Made by a program: the position numbers and the translations under genes. From Scleroderma bovista (Eukaryota > Basidiomycota > Agaricomycetes > Boletales > Sclerodermataceae): a stretch of 21,496 bases of DNA. This document shows, piece by piece, positions 1 to 7,651 of this stretch (position 1 is the first letter of the stretch; every line of letters starts with the position of its first letter). The stretch spans positions 1-21,496 of the forward strand of contig JAYMGJ010000657.1 in assembly GCA_037178675.1 (NCBI GenBank), given 5' to 3'. A model generated the notes under the pieces. That model was not told the origin of the DNA, ran no database searches, and saw only the letters and a program-made list of their open reading frames with translations.

Positions 1-1414
1 TCATGAAGGCCCTGGTATGCTCATTCGACCATTTGTTTTGTAGCTGGAAGCTAGACATGGCCTTGTGGTATGTTGTCTTGTTCATGGGTTTTGGCAGTTC
101 GACCATTTTTATTAGGTCTCTGAGTGGGCCTTCAATTTTTGCGTAGCCATGGATTAAGTCTCTAAAGTGTCCCATTAGACCTAGGAAGGAAGCAAGGTTT
201 AACGCATCATTGGGTTGGGTCCAATTAACCACCGCCGTCAGCTTTGCTGTGTCCGGTTGGACACCTTGTGGTCCTACTGTCGCCCCTGCAAACGTGGTTT
301 CAGTCATGAACAGTCGACATTTGGTAGGTGATAGGGATAATTTGTGATCTCTGCACCATTGGAATATGGTTCGTAGTTTGTTCGTCATTCCATCGAATGA
401 GTTATCTGCTGTTCCTCCGTCATCTACAAACAATTCAAGGGTATTGTCTGCTAGCAGGTCATGGACTTTGTCAGTGACGACTTCGGAGAAAGTTGTTGGT
501 GCGCCTGTCCATCCCATTGGCATTCGTTTGTACCAATAGTACCCTCCTCCTTCAACGAAGAATGTTAAGTATGGGCGCCATTCTTTTGGGACTTCGATCG
601 CATAAAACCCTGATGCGAAGTCGAAGACCGATACTAATTTGTGTCCACTGAGCCGTTGTTGTTTCGCTTGGATGTCGCCCTGATGTAGTGGTGGTACCTG
701 TGTGACTTTGTTTAGTTCAGCAAAGTTCTGCGTAACTCTCCACTTAGGTGGTCCTGTTATCATATTCTTCTCTGTTTCCACGGAGGTCAATGGGTGAGTT
801 ACGTTGAATAGCGCCGTTATGCCTGCTGTTTGGCACTGCCGGTTTACTTCCGCCTGTAGGTCCTCTAGAGTCATGCTTTTGGTCGCATCGTGGGTCTTCT
901 GTGTTAGTACTGTTGGTGCAATGTGTTTGATCTGCGTGAAGTCAGCCTTTTCTATCATGTTTGCATCTAACATTTGCTTAGTCCATGCGTGCATGTATTG
1001 CTTTTGGGGCGGGCTTAGTGGGCGCTGTTTGATGCTTGTGCTGAGTTTTGCGTCTGCTGGTACGTTGAGGTTAACCCTAGCGCCTGGAATCAGTAAGACT
1101 TCTGACAAAGAGCATGCGAATACATCGGCATATTCTGCCACTAATGCCTCCGCTTTCATGCGTTCTTCCCGTGTGATATCGTCTCCTATTTTGACACTTT
1201 TGAGGATATATTCTACTCGCTGTGATTTGAACGGTTCTGTTTGTCGGGTAAAAGTGTTCTCCTCCGACTCCTTGCTGAGTTCAGTTGCGTAGGTCTGTAC
1301 CATGTTCGGGTCATTAGCGATAAGGCTTGTATTCCGTGTTATTCTCTGTAGTCGTTCCGCTTGGGTAGTCTGTGGATGTCGTGTCCATCGCGTGGTGGTT
1401 GATGCTGTTGCTAT
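1..1414 (-). CDS. Reverse transcriptase part of element C pol (partial)
   Basis: An open minus-strand frame runs from the UAG at 1417-1415 to the window edge without another stop, about 471 codons. An N-terminal linker is followed by a reverse transcriptase domain. The fingers/palm region reads VFDFASGFYAIEVP (a Gypsy-type first catalytic Asp), then KRMPMGWTGAPTTFSEVV. The active site is FVDDGG at about 431-413, where most Gypsy elements have Y(L/V)DD. It is followed by the usual thumb-side motifs KLSLSPTKC, FAGATVGPQGV and ASFLGLMGHFRDL. The first Asp and the DD pair are present, so the catalytic core looks intact. The frame is the same as that of the upstream protease, with only the single UAG between them, so PR and RT were probably one pol polyprotein. 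The domain call is confident. Activity cannot be judged because the element is incomplete here. Confidence 0.85.
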   Translation of the reverse strand, partial: MATASTTTRWTRHPQTTQAERLQRITRNTSLIANDPNMVQTYATELSKESEENTFTRQTEPFKSQRVEYILKSVKIGDDITREERMKAEALVAEYADVFACSLSEVLLIPGARVNLNVPADAKLSTSIKQRPLSPPQKQYMHAWTKQMLDANMIEKADFTQIKHIAPTVLTQKTHDATKSMTLEDLQAEVNRQCQTAGITALFNVTHPLTSVETEKNMITGPPKWRVTQNFAELNKVTQVPPLHQGDIQAKQQRLSGHKLVSVFDFASGFYAIEVPKEWRPYLTFFVEGGGYYWYKRMPMGWTGAPTTFSEVVTDKVHDLLADNTLELFVDDGGTADNSFDGMTNKLRTIFQWCRDHKLSLSPTKCRLFMTETTFAGATVGPQGVQPDTAKLTAVVNWTQPNDALNLASFLGLMGHFRDLIHGYAKIEGPLRDLIKMVELPKPMNKTTYHKAMSSFQLQNKWSNEHTRAFM

Positions 1415-2080
1415 CTATTTGATGTCCAGTGTATGATTTTGGTCGCCTGCGATGCACAGATGTGTTCGATCGTGGAACCTGTTGTCGAGTGTGGTGCGGC
1501 TGTTGCTGTTACCTATTGTAACAGTGTCAGTCTCATATTCATGGATGGCTTTGAAGGCGATTAAGAGTGGTTTTCCAAGGAGGAAAGCCCATCCTCCGCC
1601 GCTGTTGAAGACTAGGAATGATCCTGTTATTTCCGCGTCCCTGATCCATATTGTTCCGATCCACTCTGCCTCCGCTTTCGTTGTAGTTCCGTCTGCCATC
1701 CGCAATGTCTGTGTGGATGGTTTCCAGCCTTTAAGACGGTGTTTTATAGTGTGGAACACTGTTGTGCACATTGCGCTTGACATCGCACCATCGTCAAACA
1801 GTGCTCGTACGCGTATGACTTCTCCTGTTTGGTTTTTGAGTTCGATTGGGTGTATGAAGGGGACTGCTTTCCCATGTCCGTTCCTCGTGTAGCTGGTTTC
1901 GTGTGTGCCGGCTGTGTACAGATTAATGGCATCGCTCGATTCGTGTGTTACATGCGAAGCATTAGGTGCTACCGATGATACGGTGACGGTCCTTTGGGTC
2001 GTTGTTTCGTCCCTTACAACGACCCGTCCCCATTTCCCTCGTCTACGAGTACGAGTCTGATTTCCACTGCTTTTCCGTAC
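1415..2080 (-). CDS. Retropepsin part of element C pol
   Basis: The pol frame opens after a stop at 2083-2081, overlaps the 3' end of gag by 38 nt and runs to a UAG at 1417-1415, about 221 codons. The aspartic protease motif ALFDDGAM lies near 1801-1781, followed by a beta-rich stretch (GTIWIRDAEITGSFLVF) and FLLGKPLL, typical of the second half of a retropepsin. The active-site triplet is DDG rather than DTG or DSG. Relative to gag, this frame is reached by a +1 (or -2) shift. No ATG is well placed at the head of the frame, so expression by frameshifting is the simplest reading. The terminal UAG is in frame with the reverse transcriptase and may be either a readthrough codon or a mutation. 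Confidence 0.7.
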   Translation of the reverse strand, partial: VRKSSGNQTRTRRRGKWGRVVVRDETTTQRTVTVSSVAPNASHVTHESSDAINLYTAGTHETSYTRNGHGKAVPFIHPIELKNQTGEVIRVRALFDDGAMSSAMCTTVFHTIKHRLKGWKPSTQTLRMADGTTTKAEAEWIGTIWIRDAEITGSFLVFNSGGGWAFLLGKPLLIAFKAIHEYETDTVTIGNSNSRTTLDNRFHDRTHLCIAGDQNHTLDIK

Positions 2081-2870
2081 TCAGACCCTTCACTGCTCCT
2101 GTAAACATCTCCCAGTTCGCGTACTCTTCGTCCAGTAAGTCCCATACCATTTCTGGTAGTTTTTCCCTGACCTGCCAGATCAAAACAGCACTCTTTTCTA
2201 CCTTCGCCAGTTTCGCAAGAGCCAGCGCTCCTTCGGCCCATATGACGTGCGTCCATGCCTGTACTCCACTCTTCGTCTTGATGGTTCCTATGTCTTCTTC
2301 AGCCAACGTTAGTTCTAGTAGCTCTCTTTCGTAGTCCTTTGTCGTTTTCGCCGCTCTCTGGATGGGCGGCCACCTTTGGTTGAATGCATACCGTAATTTG
2401 TCCCATGAGAGTTGGCATTCGGTTGAAAGTCCGTTGTACCATTCTTCCGCTGCTGATCCGCCGACCATGTAGTCTGCTAGCGCCTCTATCTTTTCGTACT
2501 CCATTGTTATAGTAGTGCATTCTCTCATAGCATGGTTAAATGCTTTGATAAAGTCCTGGGGGTTCTCCATAGCGCTATCCTCGCCATGGAAGGGTTTGAC
2601 CTCCGTCATGGCTTTGCGGTTGCGTCGTGTGGGCTGCGGCTGCGTATGTAACGAGCCTATGGGCTGTGATCGCGGGACGTGTAAGAGTATCTGTTGGAAA
2701 AGAGACTGGTATGCATGTGTAACTGGGACAAAGTCGGCTGAGGCAGGACTTTGTGGCGAGTCAGGTCGCGGTGACGGTGGTAGTGGTCTTGTCGATGCGA
2801 CGTCCTGTGGGGACTGCGGCTCTTGGTCCGACAGCAGTTGGAAGTCGCTGTCGGTACCCGGGGTATTCAT
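2043..2870 (-). CDS. gag: Gag-like capsid protein of element C
   Basis: ATG at 2870-2868 and TAG at 2045-2043 give 275 residues. Residues 1-85 are Pro/Ser/Asp/Gln-rich and probably disordered. From about residue 90 the pattern matches the retrotransposon gag (capsid) fold: VKPFHGEDSAMENPQDFIKAF, then helices with AEEWYNGL and WDKLRYAFNQRW, and the motif ELLELTLAEEDIG near 185-195. No CCHC zinc knuckle is visible, and the protein ends soon after the capsid region. It is the first gene after the leader, directly upstream of the protease frame, which it overlaps. The start is the first ATG after the primer binding site in a long open frame. The gag assignment rests on position and pattern rather than a search. 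Confidence 0.75.
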   Translation of the reverse strand: MNTPGTDSDFQLLSDQEPQSPQDVASTRPLPPSPRPDSPQSPASADFVPVTHAYQSLFQQILLHVPRSQPIGSLHTQPQPTRRNRKAMTEVKPFHGEDSAMENPQDFIKAFNHAMRECTTITMEYEKIEALADYMVGGSAAEEWYNGLSTECQLSWDKLRYAFNQRWPPIQRAAKTTKDYERELLELTLAEEDIGTIKTKSGVQAWTHVIWAEGALALAKLAKVEKSAVLIWQVREKLPEMVWDLLDEEYANWEMFTGAVKGLSTEKQWKSDSYS

Positions 2871-3082
2871 GCCTGTGTGAGGTGCGGACGTTTTGGCTAT
2901 GAAGCGACCTCTGCTGTCTCTTTCTGGTAGTCGTCTACAGGACAGTTTGACTGTTTTTTGGTGGTTTGAGGGTTTTGTTCGACTGCTGATATACTGCTGT
3001 GCACATGTAAGTCGTGTGTTCGGTTGCTACTGATGGCTGCAGGCTGCTGTGACTGCTGTGCTGATAGCTGCGACTGCGTGTA
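2871..3082 (-). other. 5' untranslated leader of element C
   Basis: This is the stretch between the primer binding site and the gag ATG. It is rich in CTG/CAG triplets and contains a Gln/Ser-rich open frame that lacks an ATG. It is most simply untranslated leader and possibly packaging sequence. Confidence 0.5.
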
Positions 3083-3105
3083 GTTCGAATCTGCTCTCGT
3101 CACCA
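3083..3105 (-). promoter_or_regulatory. Primer binding site of element C (tRNA 3'-end type)
   Basis: On the minus strand the site begins TGGTGACGAGAGC, three bases after the LTR end, and continues through the complement of a T-loop (TTCGAA). Its complement therefore reads like the last 20-odd bases of a tRNA including CCA. TGG at the start of a primer binding site is the classical signature. The tRNA species was not identified, and the T-arm to CCA distance is one base shorter than canonical. Confidence 0.6.
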
Positions 3106-3108
3106 CGT

Positions 3109-3223
3109 TGGAGCAGGCCCAGAGTGACCTCGTCCAAAGATGACCTGATCGTCTACCGAGGGTGGCTCTCGTGCTATACTACGCCTGCTGACTAAGGCTG
3201 TGCTCCCTGACCCCCCTACTCCA
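3109..3223 (-). repeat. 5' LTR of element C (115 bp)
   Basis: It starts TGGAGTAGG and ends CCTGCTCCA on the minus strand, giving TG...CA termini in an inverted repeat with one mismatch. It is followed by ACG and the primer binding site. On its other side the Plavaka coding frame stops abruptly after an Arg codon (3226-3224). It is very short for a Ty3/Gypsy LTR. The partner LTR lies outside the window, so the boundary rests on termini, primer site and the host-gene break. Confidence 0.6.
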
Positions 3224-5327
3224 ACGGTAGGCATCCTTGGCGTAGTCTATATGTAAGCATTCAGGATATTCCGTGTTATACCCATCAGCACTGCTGAGCG
3301 CTCAGATTGCAGACACATAGTGGATGAGTGAGTGGATCTTGGGGACATTGAAGTGATCACGTATTCCGAGCTCGACGAGGATGCCTTTATGGGCGTGGAA
3401 CAGGTTCAGACTGTCCTGCATGGCCATGAGAGTCTTGTCCGTGTGTTGCTGGAACCGCACATAGTAGATGAAGTCGAGCAGTGAGCGAGCCATGAGGAGG
3501 ATGTTATTGTCAGCCGCACCTGAAAGTAACCCTACGAAAACCCTCTGCACCTCCTTGTGCTCTGTGCCTGTCCACTGTGAGACCGTGGAAATGCCTTTCT
3601 TGAAATGGCGAAGACCTGGGTATTGACCCACGGCCTGAAAGTGGGCATCCATCTCCTTCTCGCCAATAACGCCAAGACACCACTGCACAAGATGGTTGTG
3701 GAAGATTCCTTTGTGGAGTTGATGGAGGATGTCGGGTGTGATGCAGGCGAAGATGTTGGTGAAGGGCAGGTCTTTCCAAAAAGGTGAGTAGACCTCACGC
3801 AAACCTTCCATATTGAACTTCCGAGATTGTTTGTTTATTTGCCTCCGCCACAAGGTCTTCAACGTGTCAACCATACTGTGGTACATGCATTCCTCGAGCT
3901 CTCCACAATCTTTTGATTTAACCAGACAGCGAGGGCATCGGCTCTCTTTGTTGCAACCCACCAGACACTGCTCTGGAAAGTTGGTGATGTAGGCAGCCAG
4001 GATCGGATGGACTTGGCACATGCAACCATTGGTGCAAACCATGGCCTTCCCTCGACGACCTGCATCGACCAGCAGATGCAACAACAACGACATTGCATAG
4101 TGGAATAGACAATGTCCTGCGACGGACCAGGTTGTCTTCTGGAAGCACTCCAGCTTGGACACAGGTAAGTAGCCGATTAAGATCGTTGCATGCGCTGACA
4201 CTCGTCTTCGGACATCTTTCGATATATTCCCAATGGTTAAATATATGGGCCATGCCTTCTTGTCCCCACTGAAGACCGACAGCGATGTTTTATCGGATGA
4301 CAAGATCACCAGCGCCACCAGCGCCCCCTCCGTCAATTTTCCCTGTGGATCAATGTCAGCTTGGTTGCCTCCTTCGCCATCCACAGTAAGTACTCACTTG
4401 GGTTTCCCACCACCAGTCCCCGGTCCACATTTCATCATAAATATGGTTCTCACCCTTGACATCAGCATATGCACATTCTGGGACATATGCCATCATGTCT
4501 CGCAACGCAGGATTGCCAATGAGGGCCTCCACGCATTCCACCGGATCCCTTCGCCATAATTCCAATGTTTCCCATTTCAGGGCCCCATCCTCACCCTCAA
4601 CATCACCCTCAACATTGATTGTCTTGCACATCCAACCCGGGCCCGCATATAAAGAATCAACACACTTGTGGAATGAGCGTGCATTCTTGAATGAAATGCC
4701 GCTCTTCTACACCTACAAACCATGGGCCACTTTTCAGGTAAATGTATTTTATTCACTTACAGAGGGTAGCTTCAGAAACTCATCGATTTTCCTTTGTCCA
4801 AGGTTTTTCATCAAAAATTGAGTAAGTTCCCATTCGTCCTCGTCTCGGAAAGGTGCCCATTCGCCAATGCTGCTTTCAACCTCTGCAGCCTCCAGGGACT
4901 CGAAGACCGTCTGTTTCTTGCCTATGATCATGGTGGCAATGCCTGGGTACCCCTCTGTGAAGCGTCCAGACACCGGCCAAGGAGGTGACCTTTCATCCTC
5001 TTGCTCCACTCACGCACACTTGGATGGCGGCTCACAGAGATCAGGAGGATCATCTTCAGCATGAGACTGATGAACCAGGTGTCCATCTGGAACATCAAGA
5101 GGGTCGTCGGCACCATCCATACCATCAAACATGTTTTCCCAGCCCGGTGTGTTGTCGTTCCTCTCCTCTGGCAGCTCATCTTCTGCGTCGTTTGATACAG
5201 TCGATTTCATCTGATCAAGCCGCTTTGTCCATTGAGCGTGACACAGAGGCGATTGAGCAATATGCCGCTTGATCCCTGCCTCCGTGGCTATCGGCTTCAA
5301 GCAATAGTTGCAGCAGTGGGGGGCCAT
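3224..5327 (-). pseudogene. Plavaka-type (CACTA-like) transposase pseudogene, interrupted by element C
   Basis: The exons are 5327-4761, 4706-4398 and 4342-3224, joined by introns of 54 nt (4760-4707) and 55 nt (4397-4343) with GTAAGT and GTGAGT donors. The N-terminus carries a C2H2-like finger (CxxC near residues 6-9, H...C near 22-28 with HIAQSPLC). Next come the family blocks RDEDEWELTQFLMKN, SFKNARSF, ELWRRDPVECVEALIGNPA and IYDEMWTGDWWWETQ. The third exon has LSSDKTSLSVFSGDKKAWPI, LPVSKLECF, CPRCL, ITPDILHQLHKGIF, GLRHFKKGISTVSQWTG and FNVPKIHSLIHYVSAI. After that the frame still codes for the family motifs SADGYNTE and LHID. Two in-frame TGA codons (5012-5010 and 3304-3302) break it, and both fit CGA-to-TGA change. 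The frame ends at the LTR of element C, so the C-terminus is displaced beyond the left edge. The product would be the cut-and-paste transposase of a Plavaka element. Confidence 0.88.
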
Positions 5328-5662
5328 AGTGTGGTAAGTCAGTCGTTCAGTCGTTTCTTTTGCAAAGTCTCACTGATTTATCTCTTTGACAGTTGGAAAT
5401 ATACCGGACCATCACGCAGTCTACGGACAGATAGGTGGGGCTCCTTGTCAATGTAATATTTCTTTGATTTTACAGCCTATCCCGTGATCACGTCGCGATG
5501 CACGTTCATGTCGTGACCGTTTGTTGATCACTACAAACAAGCCATACACAAGCGGCAGATATAAGTAAGTCATTTGGGTCCCGCCGTTGTTCCTGCCAAC
5601 CCCCCACCTCACGCATTCTTGGTTCCAGCTCTTAAGTCCAATTCCCATGCAAGCCTCACCAC
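5328..5662. promoter_or_regulatory. Divergent intergenic region between transposase and DUF6532 gene
   Basis: This 335-bp gap separates two genes that point away from each other, so it must hold both promoters. On the plus strand there are two well-formed intron-like segments: GTAAGT to TTGACAG at 5334-5392, and GTAAGT to TTCCAG at 5565-5628. The second ends 34 bases before the DUF6532 ATG and could be a 5'-UTR intron. No clear TATA box was recognised. Splicing is inferred from consensus only. Confidence 0.4.
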
Positions 5663-7532
5663 ATGGACTCTATCGCAACGCCGACAAAGAGAATCATAGA
5701 GGTCAGTCCGGCCGAACCACACCACAGATTCCCACTGACCAATGTTCCAAAAAAAAAAAACAGAGTCTGGTGGTCGGGTACGCCGACCATCAGAGAAAGT
5801 GATGCAAGCGGTGCATGAACGAGAAGAAACTGTTCACCGCCGCGATGCCAAGACCCAGAAGGACCGAGAACGACATCGCCACCGCCGCCTAATCGAGGAG
5901 GGGAGCGAGAACGAAGATGAAGAGAACAACGATCAAGGGCGGGACCTCAAAGAAGATGACCTCGAAGAAGAAGAAGAAGAACACACCCAGGTAGGTCCTC
6001 CCAACATTTTTGTGGGCACAACACTGACCAAACCGTTTTGTGTTCAGTTTAGTAGCCGACCCGTCCCCACTAAACTTAGTGCAGTGCCTAGGCAGCCCCT
6101 CGTGTACAGCAGCAGCAAAGTACCAAAGGTGGTCAGCGGCCACATTCCCGACCTCAGCGGTGAAGTGAGTACCATTTATGGTTGTAGTATTAATCTATTC
6201 TCATTGGGTTACAGAGAAGCTTCTTTCTCTCGGACGGTGAAGACGCAGGACCGACCTCACACCAACGTTCTTCAGAACGACCGGGTGTCAGACACAAAGA
6301 CAGGCATGTCGAACATGGGAGCTCTGAAGGTGTGGTGACAGACTCTACGAACCGGTGAGTCCGTCATGCCATCATCAAACAAGTACCTCACTGGAAGTAC
6401 TAGGAGTGATGTTCGTGCAAAGAGGCGATGGGAACCTATTGAAGAAGACGGTCCAGAAACCACCGTCGTCAAGGCACAGAAGCTCACAGAACACGAAGGT
6501 CGACCATGCACCAAAGACTACGATGATGTCACTCAAGAGTTCATCAATGCGGCCATTGGAGACTACCAGGCACGCCTGTGTGCTGAGAGTCCCATGCCTG
6601 ACCAAACACAAGAGTCCACTCTTCTGAACGCATCTTGGGCTAAGGTGCTTCAGACCACAGGTGTTAACCTCGTGCGGACGCCACAGCTCTCCAGACTGGT
6701 CAGTACTGTGCTGGCTGTCACAGTATCATGCTTCCTATGTTATATAGATTACCAGCCGTGGCTCGCAAGTTCGCGGTGAGCTCAAGACCAAGCTCCGCCC
6801 TCTCGTTGAAATAATATTTAATTTTCACAGCAGCCAGACAAAATCGGCGATCAAGAAGAATTGTGCATTAGCGGAAGAGTTAAAAGAGGGTGCGAGCTTC
6901 GCATTCAAGGTGGGCTGGTTTGCTGTGGGGAAAACTTATAGTAACTGATATGTGAATGAACAGCATCGGGCGCCCATTCAAGACAAGCACCGTGGCTTTC
7001 TCAAGGCGCCGATCATACAGAAAATCGTCAATACGATGTGGTTTGCAAACAAGAATGATGAAGGCATCAAGTATCAGACGTGGTTCAAGCCATTCCCTGT
7101 GCCCGCTCTGGCCTTAATACTGACGGCGGTAAGTGTTATGTTTCATGGCCATTGCTGGATGGGTCGTCACTGACAGCTTGCCTTAGATTGAATGCTGCAT
7201 AGATGAGTGGACAACTGGCATGTGGACGGACATCGCCTTTACAGTTCATGACTACCATGTGATATATGCTTCGCATCTCAAGTGCCTACAAGATTTCAAT
7301 GAGGCGACGAAGGAGTTCGGTGTATTGAAAGGTATTTGTGCAAAGATCTACGAGGACAGACGGTGAGTATGCAGGCAGTGTTTATGTTTGGTTACTGATG
7401 GCCTAGCTCAGTATCCATTCCGGAGCGCCTGCCCTCTCTGCACAGGCACAAAATGTGGTGTCTGCGCAAATCATTGCGGCCGCGATCAAAGAACATCAGG
7501 AGGGTTCAACCACAGAGGATGAATCGGAGTGA
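5663..7532 (+). pseudogene. DUF6532-domain gene, eight exons, apparent 1-nt frameshift in an A12 run
   Basis: Proposed exons are 5663-5990, 6048-6164, 6215-6354, 6404-6698, 6748-6909, 6964-7128, 7187-7362 and 7412-7532. The introns are 49-58 nt with GT-AG ends, and the phases agree throughout. The N-terminal third is charged and low in complexity (RRPSEKV, an Arg/His/Glu stretch, then an acidic run ending EEEEEEHTQ). The C-terminal half carries the DUF6532 pattern: SQVRGELKTKLRPLVE, LKEGASFAFK, FLKAPIIQKIVNTMWFANKN, FKPFPVPALALILTAIECC and IDEWTTG, with a hydrophilic end before TGA. DUF6532 has no known biochemical function, and I infer none. The ATG at 5663 is out of frame with the rest by one base at the A12 run (5749-5760). 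If the run had 11 As, the whole gene would read through (about 500 residues). The change could be a real mutation, a read error, or mean a start elsewhere. The gene is divergent from the Plavaka transposase. Confidence 0.72.
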
Positions 7533-7651
7533 TATAAAGTAGCTATTCTGTATTAAGTTCCATCGGTGTGAAATGGATTCAATTCGATTGAACTGTGTAC
7601 TGCCTGAGTAAGAAATGTAGTCTATGTTTTGCTATACCGACATTATAGCAA
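7533..7651. other. DUF6532 3' flank and breakpoint with element A
   Basis: After the DUF6532 stop there are about 120 AT-rich bases with no coding sign. Convincing similarity to element B pol begins only at LKACQLDGS (about 7682), so the junction where element A lost its 5' half lies between roughly 7640 and 7685. No LTR or target duplication is visible at the break. Confidence 0.5.

Larger units (their letters stand above)
1..3223 (-). mobile_element. Element C: Ty3/Gypsy-like LTR retrotransposon, cut by left window edge
   Basis: Read on the minus strand, the order is LTR (3223-3109), primer binding site (3105-3083), untranslated leader, gag (2870-2043), retropepsin and reverse transcriptase running off the window at base 1. 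RNase H, integrase and the second LTR would lie outside. The LTR abuts a Plavaka transposase exon that is interrupted in mid-gene, so C inserted into that gene. The sense-strand order gag-PR-RT and the RT sequence style fit a Ty3/Gypsy-type group common in Agaricomycetes. The exact clade is not assigned. Confidence 0.85.

Noticed and set aside
804..1892. Two plus-strand open frames of 146-162 codons opposite element C pol
   Set aside because: Their translations have no recognisable motif and lie antisense to clear RT and protease sequence. They are shadows.
3083..3105. Possible tRNA gene fragment (T-loop and CCA-like end on the plus strand)
   Set aside because: Only the 3' end of a tRNA is represented, with no cloverleaf upstream. 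It sits right after an LTR with the TGG start of a primer binding site, which explains it.
2897..3106. Small Gln/Ser-rich open frame of 69 codons in the element C leader
   Set aside because: It has no ATG (it would start at GTG), is driven by CAG/CTG repetition and overlaps the primer binding site. Treated as untranslated leader.
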